DNA from: Sphingopyxis sp. LC363
GTDB taxonomy: Bacteria > Pseudomonadota > Alphaproteobacteria > Sphingomonadales > Sphingomonadaceae
DNA: 64,000 nucleotides
Assembly: GCF_000756385.1 (NCBI RefSeq)
Contig: NZ_JNFC01000005.1
Span: 1-64,000 of the forward strand
Reading direction: 5' to 3'
This document shows positions 45,312 to 52,829 of the stretch, one piece after another. Positions within the stretch are counted from its first letter, which is position 1; each line of letters begins with the position of its first letter. Below the pieces are notes generated by a model that was not told the DNA's origin, made no database searches, and saw nothing but the letters and a program-made list of their open reading frames with translations. The translations under genes were made by a program, and so were the position numbers.

Positions 45312-45344
45312 CGACATATTATTACTGTCGTCATACGAATGCAA
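45312..45344 (-). promoter_or_regulatory. Candidate bkd promoter with operator-like dyad
   Basis: On the minus strand TTGCAT (45339-45344) and TAATAT (45316-45321) are spaced by 17 nt, a good -35/-10 pair about 55 nt before the bkdA1 start. CGACA at 45326-45330 (read on the minus strand) and TGTCG at 45312-45316 form an inverted repeat that spans the -10, a place where a repressor could act. The regulator is unknown. Confidence 0.5.
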
Positions 45345-45353
45345 TGCCGGCGG

Positions 45354-46289
45354 TCAGACCGCTACCGGCGCGGAAATATGCGCTTGCGGCGCATAATCCT
45401 CGACCGCGAAATCCTCGAATCTATAGTCGAATATGCTCGAAGGCCGGCGAATGATGCGCAGCTTCGGCGCGCCTTCGGGAATGCGCTGCAACTGCCGTTC
45501 GACCAGTTCGGCGTGATTGAGATAGAGATGGACGTCACCGCCGGTCCAGACGACTTCATGCGCAGTGAGATCGCACATCTCGGCGATCATCCGCGTCAGG
45601 AGCGCCGCCTCGAAGATGTTGAACGCAAAGCCGAGACCGAGGTCGCACGACCGCTGGAAGAGCAGGCACGACAGTCCGCCGTCGCTGCGGATGTGGAACT
45701 GATAGGTCATGTGGCAGGGTGGCAGCGCCATCCGGTCGAGATCGGCGACGTTCCAGCCGGTGAAGATATGCCGGCGCGACCCCGGATTGTTGCGAAGCGA
45801 ATCGATCAGCGCCGCGATCTGGTTGTGGCCCCGCTCGGAGCGGCGGAAGAGTCCGTCGCCCGCCGGCTCGTAGCGGGGCCAGTTCACCCATTGGTGCCCA
45901 TAGACCGGCCCGAGATCGCCCCACTTGGCGGCGAAATCCACGTCGGCGATGATCCGCGCCTCGAAATCCTCGGCGCTGATCGCCTCACCCGTCGCGCGGC
46001 GATATTTGTCGAGCGGCCAGTCGGTCCAAATCCGCACGCCTTGCGCAACGAGCGACCGGATATTGGTGTCGCCGGTCAGGAACCACAGCATCTCGCGCAG
46101 CGCGGTCTTCCAATAGACGCGCTTGGTGGTCAGCAGCGGAATCGCATCGTCCTTCAGCGAGAATCGCATCGTCTCGCCGAACAGCGAGCGCGTGCCGACG
46201 CCGGTGCGATCGACGCGCTCGTCGCCTTCGACCCAGATCCTGCGCATCAGGTCGAGATATTGCAGTTCATAATGGATGGAATCAGACAA
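45354..46289 (-). CDS. thyA: Thymidylate synthase
   Basis: A 311-residue enzyme methylating dUMP to dTMP with methylene-THF. The catalytic Cys is in ALPPCHMTYQFH; RRHIFTGWN, QRSCDLGLGFAFNI and the C-terminal HISAPVAV are conserved. It is longer than the 264-residue E. coli enzyme because of an insertion around residues 85-145 (ATGEAISAEDFEARI and the RYEPAGDGLFRRSERGH part), which many bacteria share. The start is TTG at 46289 (LSDSIHYELQYLDLM) with GGGAG about 8 nt upstream; the next ATG would cut conserved sequence. Confidence 0.93.
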   Translation of the reverse strand: MSDSIHYELQYLDLMRRIWVEGDERVDRTGVGTRSLFGETMRFSLKDDAIPLLTTKRVYWKTALREMLWFLTGDTNIRSLVAQGVRIWTDWPLDKYRRATGEAISAEDFEARIIADVDFAAKWGDLGPVYGHQWVNWPRYEPAGDGLFRRSERGHNQIAALIDSLRNNPGSRRHIFTGWNVADLDRMALPPCHMTYQFHIRSDGGLSCLLFQRSCDLGLGFAFNIFEAALLTRMIAEMCDLTAHEVVWTGGDVHLYLNHAELVERQLQRIPEGAPKLRIIRRPSSIFDYRFEDFAVEDYAPQAHISAPVAV

Positions 46290-46353
46290 GACTCGGCTCC
46301 CGGCTTTGTCCCTTGGTGCTAGGCTTCGCGCCGCGACGGGACAAGGGAACAAC

Positions 46354-46872
46354 ATGGGAAGCGGCATGGCTTGCGTCACAAAGCCTCCGATGCGGGGCAG
46401 TCGGACGTTGGGAATCGCGCTGCGTGAGCGCATGGGGACGGCGATGACCCTGTTCGAACCCCTCGGCAAAGCGCCGGATCCGGCGGCGCTGGCTGGCTTC
46501 GTGCCGTGCCAGCTTGAGGATGATTTCGCGCGCCTTTTGCTGCGCCCGATGTTCAACGACGAGCGCGAAACCCTGTTCCTCGCCGCATTCGACGCCTTCG
46601 AACGCCTCGTGCGGCTCGAACGCGTCGATGGCGATAGATCGGGCCGCTGCGTTATCCCGCCGAGCGCTTGGCGCACGCTCGTCGATGGCGGCATTACGAC
46701 GGTCGTCATGGCGCACAACCACCCCTCCGACACGCCCTGGCCGAGCGATGCCGACATCCGCGCGACGCACGCTGCCGCGCTTTTCCTGCGGACCATGGAC
46801 ATCGATCTGGCCGATCATCTGATTTTCGTTGCGGGCGGTCATTTCAGCTTTCGAACTGCCGAAATGCTGTAG
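46354..46872 (+). CDS. RadC-like JAB domain protein
   Basis: A 172-residue protein whose C-terminal half has the JAMM-like metal motif MAHNHPSDTPWPSDAD and HLIFVAGGHFSF, as in RadC C-terminal domains. The helix-hairpin-helix N-terminus of full RadC is absent. RadC is no longer thought to be a repair protein, and the function of short forms is unknown. AAGGGA precedes the ATG at 46354; ATGs at 46390 or 46432 are alternatives. It diverges from thyA across 64 nt. Confidence 0.75.
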   Translation: MGSGMACVTKPPMRGSRTLGIALRERMGTAMTLFEPLGKAPDPAALAGFVPCQLEDDFARLLLRPMFNDERETLFLAAFDAFERLVRLERVDGDRSGRCVIPPSAWRTLVDGGITTVVMAHNHPSDTPWPSDADIRATHAAALFLRTMDIDLADHLIFVAGGHFSFRTAEML

Positions 46873-46979
46873 CTACGGCAATTGCATTGAATGTGCCGAT
46901 TGGCGCTTGAAGTTCACAGATTGCGCGTCTAGAGGACCGCCCTGCCTTCGCGGCGACCCCGGTCGGCGCGCAGATCGGT

Positions 46980-47056
46980 CGGGGAGTAGCTCAGCCTGGT
47001 AGAGCACTGTCTTCGGGAGGCAGGGGCCGGAGGTTCGAATCCTCTCTCCCCGACCA
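46980..47056 (+). tRNA. tRNA-Pro (anticodon CGG)
   Basis: Acceptor CGGGGAG pairs with CTCCCCG. The anticodon loop TTCGGGA is closed by CTGTC/GGCAG, and the T-loop GGTTCGAATCC and CCA end are present. The leading C at 46980 is typical of tRNA-Pro. A strong terminator follows about 150 nt downstream at 47209-47240. Confidence 0.96.
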
Positions 47057-47208
47057 ATTTCCTGCAAATTGCAGATTCTATACTGTCGCTTCTTGTAAGT
47101 CGGCGAACAAATCCCTAAATTCAAACTACGCCGCCATGGTTTTCCCCCTTTCCATCGCGGCCAGTGTCCCGTCAGCTTTGGCGCGGACGCGTCCTCCCTG
47201 GACCCTGG

Positions 47209-47240
47209 CCACCTCGTACTTCGGTACGAGGTGGTTTTTT
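47209..47240 (+). terminator. Intrinsic terminator (11-bp stem, UUCG loop, T6)
   Basis: CCACCTCGTAC (47209-47219), TTCG, GTACGAGGTGG (47224-47234) and TTTTTT (47235-47240). The T-run follows only on the plus strand, so it ends a plus-strand transcript: either long tRNA-Pro readthrough or a separate small RNA from 47.06-47.24 kb. It also lies 1 nt beyond the convergent N-formylglutamate amidohydrolase stop. Confidence 0.93.
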
Positions 47241-47241
47241 A

Positions 47242-48117
47242 TTATTCGGCTGCCTCGGGATAAATTTCCGAGTCGGGGGTCGCTCGACCGACCTCGGCAA
47301 CAAGGTTCGAAAACCAGTTCGCAAGACGCATGACCCGTTCCGAATCCGGCGTTCGGCCGGGCGCGAGATACAGGCTTCGGTCGATCTCGATCTGCACGGC
47401 ATGGATCGCATGTCCCGGCTTCCCATGTGTTCGAACGATATGCCCGCCGGCATAGGGCTGATTTCGCGACAGCGGCGCGCCCAGACACTCCGCCGATGCC
47501 ATGACCCGATCGACCAGCCATGCGCCCGCCGTCGCTCCGAAATGGTCGCCAACGACGATTCGCGCACCATGCCCCATCTGGCCGGCAGGAATCGGGGGCA
47601 TCGAATGCAGGTCGATCAGGATCGCATGTCCGAACCGGCGCCGCGCCTCCTCCAGCGTGCGGGCCAGCGCAGCATGATAGGGCCGGTGGAACGATTCGAG
47701 CCGCCAATGCAGTGCTGCATGATCGATCGGCCGCCTCCACAGCGGCCCGCAGTCGGCAAGCCGCGTCGGAATCACGCCGAGCCCCGCACGCTCCTTTCGC
47801 CCCGGCGCCGAAAATTGCATCCGAAGCGGCATCGCGACCTCGCCCGGCGCCATCTGCCCTTCGCCGCGATTGAGGTCGGCTACCGCGCGTGCCCACAGGG
47901 CCTGCACGACGGTGGCACCCGCATCGGCGGCACCCGCGGCGATCAGGTCGCACCAGCTATCCTCGAGCCGTTCGAGCTCGGGCCGGCCAACGCGGGCGGC
48001 GGCGAGGATCTCGGGCGGATAGATGCGCCCGGCGTGCGGCACCGACACCACGACCGGGCTGCTCACCTCAGGCCGGTTGACAGCGATGGCCGTGGGCGGA
48101 ATGGTGCGGGAGGGCAT
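47242..48117 (-). CDS. N-formylglutamate amidohydrolase family protein
   Basis: A 291-residue member of the FGase family. The family start is SPVVVSVPHAGRIYPPEI. RGEGQMAPGEV is next, ILIDLHSMPP follows, then a GDHFG segment and QIEIDRSLYL (metal and substrate residues). These enzymes release formate from N-formylglutamate at the end of some histidine degradation routes, but no hut gene is nearby. The ATG at 48117 (MPSRTIPPTA) is preferred over a TTG upstream. Pairing with a divergent cpdR is common in alphaproteobacteria; the reason is not known to me. Confidence 0.85.
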   Translation of the reverse strand: MPSRTIPPTAIAVNRPEVSSPVVVSVPHAGRIYPPEILAAARVGRPELERLEDSWCDLIAAGAADAGATVVQALWARAVADLNRGEGQMAPGEVAMPLRMQFSAPGRKERAGLGVIPTRLADCGPLWRRPIDHAALHWRLESFHRPYHAALARTLEEARRRFGHAILIDLHSMPPIPAGQMGHGARIVVGDHFGATAGAWLVDRVMASAECLGAPLSRNQPYAGGHIVRTHGKPGHAIHAVQIEIDRSLYLAPGRTPDSERVMRLANWFSNLVAEVGRATPDSEIYPEAAE

Positions 48118-48258
48118 GAACGATGGGTGGCAAAAAAAGCCGGACAAATCCAGTGTCCGCGTCAATTTGTTAAATCTCTGACGCTATGCCGGACGGGATT
48201 TTGAAGGCGCATTCCGAACGAATGGGCGGCGCCGAAAGACCAGGGAACAGATTTCAGC

Positions 48259-48636
48259 ATGACTCGCATTTTGCTCGCCGAAGACGATGATGTGATGCGC
48301 GAGTATCTGGCGCGAGCGCTGACAACCGCCGGCTATCACGTCACTGCGGTCGACCGCGGCACCGCCGCCGTGCCCTATATCGATTCGGGAACCTTCGACC
48401 TGCTCCTCTCCGATATCGTCATGCCCGAAATGGACGGGATCGAACTTGCGCAGCACACCGCGAAGGCGGCGCCGCAGACGCAGGTGATGTTCATCACCGG
48501 ATTCGCCGCGGTGTCGTTGCGCGCCGAGGAAAATGTGCCGCAGGCCAAGCTCTTGTCGAAACCCTTCCACCTCAAGGATCTGGTGCGCGAGGTCGACAAT
48601 CTGTTCGGCCGTGCGGACCGGTCGAACCAGCAATAG
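48259..48636 (+). CDS. cpdR: Response regulator CpdR
   Basis: A 125-residue single-domain receiver. Acidic pocket Asp residues lie in LLAEDDDVM, the phospho-acceptor Asp in LLLSDIVMPEMDG (about residue 51), then the Thr in FITGFAAV and the Lys in LLSKPFHLKDLV. In Caulobacter CpdR is the unphosphorylated adaptor that recruits substrates such as PdeA to ClpXP during the cell cycle (established knowledge). The sequence is close to CpdR in the N-terminal and KPFHLKDLV regions; the C-terminus RADRSNQQ is short. The start ATG has AGGGAACAG upstream. Confidence 0.88.
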   Translation: MTRILLAEDDDVMREYLARALTTAGYHVTAVDRGTAAVPYIDSGTFDLLLSDIVMPEMDGIELAQHTAKAAPQTQVMFITGFAAVSLRAEENVPQAKLLSKPFHLKDLVREVDNLFGRADRSNQQ

Positions 48637-48660
48637 CCTTCTTTTCCGCTCGCGCGGAGG

Positions 48661-48767
48661 CGGCACCGGCCCGGTCCCCCAGCGCCCCAAGACGACGCGT
48701 GGCGTCGAAGGGCCTCCCTGACGATAGTAGCCTATGGGAGGCCGGGTGGGGGAGCGGGCCGGTGCCG
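48661..48767. repeat. 107-nt nested inverted repeat
   Basis: The outer arms 48661-48680 and 48748-48767 pair over 20 nt with one mismatch; the inner arms GGCCTCCC (48711-48718) and GGGAGGCC (48736-48743) pair perfectly. It lies between cpdR and tRNA-Val, probably ending cpdR transcription or representing a repeat element. Confidence 0.8.
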
Positions 48768-48844
48768 AACTGTTGGAACAGACTCGAAGGAAGGGCTTGC
48801 CAAGCCGCGCAGAGGCCTTTAGGGGCCGCGTCACCCCAAGGGAT

Positions 48845-48919
48845 GGGCGTGTAGCTCAGTGGTAGAGCACTGTGTTGACATCGCAGGGGTCGCAAGTTCA
48901 ATCCTTGCCACGCCCACCA
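48845..48919 (+). tRNA. tRNA-Val (anticodon GAC)
   Basis: Acceptor GGGCGTG pairs with CACGCCC; the anticodon loop TTGACAT is closed by CTGTG and a CGCAG strand with one non-standard closing pair. T-loop AGTTCAATCC; the CCA end is encoded at 48917-48919. A perfect terminator hairpin follows immediately. Confidence 0.95.
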
Positions 48920-48921
48920 TT

Positions 48922-48958
48922 AAAAACGCCGCCGCCCCATCGGGTTGGCGGCGTTTTT
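48922..48958 (+). terminator. Bidirectional terminator after tRNA-Val
   Basis: AAAAACGCCGCC (48922-48933) pairs perfectly with GGCGGCGTTTTT (48947-48958), giving a T-run on both strands. It ends tRNA-Val from the left and the SDR gene from the right. Confidence 0.93.
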
Positions 48959-48962
48959 GCTG

Positions 48963-49763
48963 TCAGGCCATTCCCTTCGTCAGGTCGCCGCGCGACGCGT
49001 CGCCGATCTGGCTGCCGCCGTCGCAGTCGAGAATCGTGCCGGTGATATAGCCCGCGGCCGGCGAGCAGAGGAACACCGCCGATTCGGCGACCTCTTCGAT
49101 CCGGCCCCACCGTTTCATCGCGATCCGGTCGTAATGCGCAGCCCGTGTTTCGGCGTCGGGCGCGAGGCGCTTGATCCCTTCGGTATCGGCGATCGGTCCC
49201 GGCGAGATGCCGTTCACCCGCACCTCCGGCCCCCACTCGAGCGCGAGCACGCGAATCAGCTGGTTGATCCCCGCCTTCGCCGCACAGGCATGCGCCTGCA
49301 AAGCCGAGGCGTTGATCGCTTGCCCCGCGGTAATCGCGATCAACGAGGCGCCCGGCCGGTTGAGCAGATCATGACAGCCACGAAACACGTTGAAGGTGCC
49401 GTTGAGGTCGATGTCGACGACCGTGCGAAAGGCGTTCGCCGACATGCCGAGCACGGGTGCGAGGAAATTCCCCGCCGCGCCCGAAATCACGATATCCATC
49501 GGCCCCAGTTCGCCCGCGACCTGTTCCATCACGCCGCGGATCGCAGAAAAATCGCGCACGTCGCCCGTAAGGCCGAGCGCCCCCTTGCCGATCTCCGCTG
49601 CCGCGCGCGCCGCCTTATCGGGATCGCGCCCGGCGACGGCGACCTTCGCGCCGAGTTCGGCAAAGCGTTTCGCGATGCCAAGGTTGATGCCGCTTGTGCC
49701 GCCTGCGACAAAGGCGGTCTTTCCTGCCAGCAGGTTATCCCGAAATGTCGACATCGCATTCAT
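48963..49763 (-). CDS. SDR, 2,4-dienoyl-CoA reductase-like
   Basis: A 266-residue Rossmann oxidoreductase. The NADP site is TAFVAGGTSGINLGIAKRFAELG, with ISGAAGNF. The usual YxxxK active site is replaced by AHACAAK in ASALQAHACAAKAGINQL, and RVNGISPGPIADTEGIKRL follows. This pattern (no Tyr, VHA-like, PGPI-TEG) is that of eukaryotic DECR-type 2,4-dienoyl-CoA reductases, which help degrade unsaturated fatty acids; some FabG-like enzymes are alternatives. The start is 49763 (MNAMSTF) or 49754 (MSTFRDNLLAGK). A divergent hydrolase begins 97 nt away. Confidence 0.8.
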   Translation of the reverse strand: MNAMSTFRDNLLAGKTAFVAGGTSGINLGIAKRFAELGAKVAVAGRDPDKAARAAAEIGKGALGLTGDVRDFSAIRGVMEQVAGELGPMDIVISGAAGNFLAPVLGMSANAFRTVVDIDLNGTFNVFRGCHDLLNRPGASLIAITAGQAINASALQAHACAAKAGINQLIRVLALEWGPEVRVNGISPGPIADTEGIKRLAPDAETRAAHYDRIAMKRWGRIEEVAESAVFLCSPAAGYITGTILDCDGGSQIGDASRGDLTKGMA

Positions 49764-49860
49764 CCTCTTCTCCACGGTTGGCGACGACCTGGACGATGCG
49801 GGGTTGACGGATCGAAACCAGTCGCCTTTTGAAACTGGAACAGACAGCAAGGATGATCCG

Positions 49861-50730
49861 ATGGCAAGTGCCGGCCCCACCTCGAACAGCTTCATCTCGC
49901 AGCGGCTGAAACTTCATTATGTCGACTGGGGCAATCGCGGCGCGCCGCCGCTTCTCCTCGTCCACGGCGGCCGCGACCATTGCCGCAACTGGGACTGGGT
50001 CGCCGAAAAGCTCCGCGATCGCTACCATATCATCGCCCCCGACCTTCGCGGTCATGGCGACAGCGCCTGGTCGCCCGACGGCAATTACGACATGGACGGC
50101 TTCGTCTACGACCTCGCGCAGCTGATCCATCAGCTCGACCTCGGACCGCTGTCGATCGTCGCGCATTCGATGGGGGGGAATATCGCGCTGCGCTATACCG
50201 GCCTTTATCCGGACAATGTCCGCAAGCTCGTCGCGATCGAAGGGCTCGGGCCCTCCCCCAAGGTGATCGCCGAGCGCGCGAAGACCAGCTATGCAGAGCG
50301 TTTCCGCAAATGGATCGACGACAAGAGGCAGGCGGCGGGACGCACCCCGCGCCGCTACGCTACGCTCGAAGATGCACTGGCGCGCATGATGGGCGAGAAC
50401 GCCTATCTGACCGAAGCGCAGGCGCGCCACCTGACGATCCACGGCATCAGCCGTAACGAGGACGGGACGTGGAGCTGGAAGTTCGACAATTATCTGAACG
50501 TCTGGCCCGCCTTCGACATGCGGCAGGACGACATCGCGTCGCTATGGGGCGCGATCGCCTGCCCCACCCTGCTCCTCTATGGCGCGAACAGTTGGGCCTC
50601 GAATCCCGAGAAGGACGGCCGGCTCGAGCATTTCAACACAGCAAAGGTCATCGAGTTCGAAAATGCCGGCCACTGGCTGCACCACGATCAGTTCGACCGG
50701 TTCATGTCCACGCTAGACGAATTCCTCTAA
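49861..50730 (+). CDS. Alpha/beta hydrolase
   Basis: A 289-residue hydrolase. The oxyanion region is LLLVHGGRDHCRNWD, the nucleophile elbow is IVAHSMGGNIALR (Ser), an acidic residue lies in the GANSWASNPEKD loop and the catalytic His in NAGHWLHHDQ. The cap domain is about residues 140-200. The ester, thioester or epoxide substrate cannot be told. It is read divergently from the DECR-like reductase, so a shared promoter region and a lipid-related role are possible. The ATG at 49861 starts MASAGPTSNSF. Confidence 0.85.
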   Translation: MASAGPTSNSFISQRLKLHYVDWGNRGAPPLLLVHGGRDHCRNWDWVAEKLRDRYHIIAPDLRGHGDSAWSPDGNYDMDGFVYDLAQLIHQLDLGPLSIVAHSMGGNIALRYTGLYPDNVRKLVAIEGLGPSPKVIAERAKTSYAERFRKWIDDKRQAAGRTPRRYATLEDALARMMGENAYLTEAQARHLTIHGISRNEDGTWSWKFDNYLNVWPAFDMRQDDIASLWGAIACPTLLLYGANSWASNPEKDGRLEHFNTAKVIEFENAGHWLHHDQFDRFMSTLDEFL

Positions 50731-50776
50731 GCCGGACGTCGATTGCGCGCCGCGGCGCGCGATGAGAGGCGGCGCG

Positions 50777-51502
50777 ATGGCCTATACGGGGCACATATCG
50801 ACAAGACAGCGTGTGTTGGCCGGCGGCAGCGCCCTGATGATCGTCGTCGCGGTCGGTTTCGGTCTTGCGAGCGGCCTCGACCTCGACGTCGTTCGCAAGG
50901 CGAGTGAAGCCATCACGGCTATCGCGATCCCGGCCCCTCCCCCGCCCCGCTCGGAGGCTCGGCCTGCGGAGACACCAAGCGAAAAGGCCAGCGGCAAGGC
51001 CTCGCCCGCCAACAAGGAGGCAAGGGCCACGGCGGTTGCCGCGCCGCCACCGAAGCTGCCGCCGGTCATCCCGCCCGTCGCGGCTGCGCCGAAACCCGGG
51101 GCCGGCAACGATATCTCGGCGGGCGCCGCCCCCCAAACCGGACCGGGATCAGGTGCAGGCGGGCGCGGCGACGGGACGGGCGCAGGCGGCGCGGGGAGCG
51201 GCACCGGCGGGGGCACCAAAGCTGCGTGGCGGAGCGGGACGATCCGCGACCGCGATTATCCGCGCGAAGCGAGCCGGGCGAAAACCGGGGGCGAGGTCGA
51301 GGTGCGCTTCACCATCGAGGCCAGCGGCCGGGTCAGCGGGTGCCGCGTCACCCGGTCGAGCGGCGACGCTTCGCTCGACGAAACGACGTGCCGGCTAATC
51401 GAGGAGCGGTTTCGCTTCAAGCCCGCGACCAACGCGGCGGGCGAGGCAATCGCAAGCCCCTATGGCTGGCGGCAGACATGGTGGCTGGAGCGGCGGCGCT
51501 AG
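50777..51502 (+). CDS. TonB-family energy-transducer-like protein
   Basis: A 241-residue protein: N-terminal basic stretch and one membrane helix (about residues 15-34), a Pro/Ala- then Gly-rich linker (residues about 55-150), and a C-terminal TonB-like domain (GTIRDRDYPREASRAKTGGEVEVRFTIEASGRVSGCRVTRSSGDASLD). Two Cys in the domain are close enough for a disulphide. TonB proteins carry energy to outer-membrane receptors; ExbB/D genes are not here. GAGAGG precedes the ATG at 50777; an ATG at 50762 is an alternative. Confidence 0.85.
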   Translation: MAYTGHISTRQRVLAGGSALMIVVAVGFGLASGLDLDVVRKASEAITAIAIPAPPPPRSEARPAETPSEKASGKASPANKEARATAVAAPPPKLPPVIPPVAAAPKPGAGNDISAGAAPQTGPGSGAGGRGDGTGAGGAGSGTGGGTKAAWRSGTIRDRDYPREASRAKTGGEVEVRFTIEASGRVSGCRVTRSSGDASLDETTCRLIEERFRFKPATNAAGEAIASPYGWRQTWWLERRR

Positions 51503-51572
51503 GGGCCGGACAGCGGCCGGAGGGACCACCCGGTAGGACGGTCGGCTCGCTTCGATCGATCGGGAAATGAGG

Positions 51573-51665
51573 TGGCGGAGACGGAGGGATTCGAACCCTC
51601 GGTACCGGATTTACCAGTACGACGGTTTAGCAAACCGTTGGTTTCAGCCACTCACCCACGTCTCC
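51573..51665 (-). tRNA. tRNA-Ser (anticodon GCT)
   Basis: On the minus strand the acceptor GGAGACG pairs with CGTCTCC, the anticodon loop TTGCTAA sits in ACGGT/ACCGT, a long variable arm follows (class II), and the T-loop GGTTCGAATCC and CCA end are encoded. About 93 nt in all, as expected for serine. Confidence 0.97.
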
Positions 51666-51908
51666 GCATGGTCTGCCGCGCTAACGGCAGTCTGGCCTAG
51701 GCGGGTCGCTATAGCTATGCGCTTCGCGCCCCGCAACGCCAAAGATTGTGCTTTTTTGACGTCGCCGCGGCCATTTCGTCGCGCGAACGATTCGATCCGG
51801 CGCAAATTCGACTCGGGTCATCGCCCGTTCATTGCCCGGGCGCCAAAGCGAGTCATGATTAACGCAGGTTTCGCCGTGAAGGCGCGGTTCGATTTTTGGG
51901 GGTCCACT

Positions 51909-52688
51909 ATGCGGAAGACGTTCACCAGCCTTGCTTTTGCGGCGATGGCATCGCTCGGCCTCGCGCTGACGCCGCTGCCCGCGGCGGCGCAGATGCGCGA
52001 GATCGACCCCAGCAACATGGAAATCGATTCCGACCTCGATAATCCCGCCCCGCCGCCGGTGACGAGCTCGACGACGGACCCGTCTTACGACAGCGACCTT
52101 GCGACCGGCGATCAGCAGACGAGCGAAGTGCCCATCGACGGCAGCACGGCGGCTAGCGCCGCTCCCGCCGACGTGACGGCCACCGACGTTTCCGCCGACG
52201 CCAGTTCGACCTATAAGAAGGATGATCTGATTGGCGCCGCCGAAGGCATCTTCGGCAAGGGCGCGCAGGGGCTTGCCGGCTTGATCGAGGATATCCTCAA
52301 GGAACAGGGCGAACCCAATGCCTATATCGTCGGGCGCGAGGCGGGCGGCGCGCTGGTGGTCGGGCTGCGCTACGGGTCGGGGACGCTCCACCACAAGATC
52401 GAGGGCGAGCTTCCCGCCTATTGGACCGGCCCGTCGATCGGTTTCGACGCCGGCGCCAATGCCGGCAACACCTTCGTCCTCGTCTATAACCTCTTCGACA
52501 GCGAGGACCTCTACAAGCGTTATCCGGCGGGCGAAGGCGCCGCCTATCTGGTCGGCGGCTTCAACGCGAGCTATCTGCGCCGCGGCGACGTCGTGCTCAT
52601 CCCGATCCGCGTCGGCGTCGGCGCACGGCTCGGCGCGAACGTCGGCTATATGAAGTTCCGCAAGAAACAGAATTGGCTGCCATTCTGA
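51909..52688 (+). CDS. eipA: EipA / DUF1134 envelope protein
   Basis: A 259-residue protein with a signal peptide (MRKTFTSLAFAAMASLGLALTPLPAAAQ), an acidic low-complexity region to about residue 95, and a conserved DUF1134 domain (AYIVGREAGGALVVGLRYGSGTLHHKIEGELPAYWTGPSIGFDAGANAGN). In Brucella EipA is a periplasmic protein needed for envelope integrity (established knowledge). The ATG at 51909, after GGGGGTCC, is chosen over an earlier in-frame ATG because it gives a clean signal. A terminator follows at 52717. Confidence 0.85.
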   Translation: MRKTFTSLAFAAMASLGLALTPLPAAAQMREIDPSNMEIDSDLDNPAPPPVTSSTTDPSYDSDLATGDQQTSEVPIDGSTAASAAPADVTATDVSADASSTYKKDDLIGAAEGIFGKGAQGLAGLIEDILKEQGEPNAYIVGREAGGALVVGLRYGSGTLHHKIEGELPAYWTGPSIGFDAGANAGNTFVLVYNLFDSEDLYKRYPAGEGAAYLVGGFNASYLRRGDVVLIPIRVGVGARLGANVGYMKFRKKQNWLPF

Positions 52689-52716
52689 TAACAACCCGTT
52701 TGCCACGGGGGCGATA

Positions 52717-52745
52717 GCCCGCGCTTCGGCGCGGGCTTTTTCTTT
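52717..52745 (+). terminator. Intrinsic terminator after eipA
   Basis: GCCCGCGC (52717-52724), TTCG loop, GCGCGGGC (52729-52736), then TTTTTCTTT. It is 28 nt past the eipA stop. Confidence 0.93.
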
Positions 52746-52829
52746 GCGCGGCGGCTCGATCCGCCCTTTTCTGGCGTCGGGCGATCCATCGTTACCGGAC
52801 GTTAATATGATTGGTGCACAGTGGGCAGC

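Noticed and set aside
46980-51665. tRNA genes as integration sites for a mobile element between 47 and 51.7 kb
   Set aside because: No direct repeat of a tRNA 3' end was seen and the intervening genes are ordinary chromosomal ones without mobility functions.
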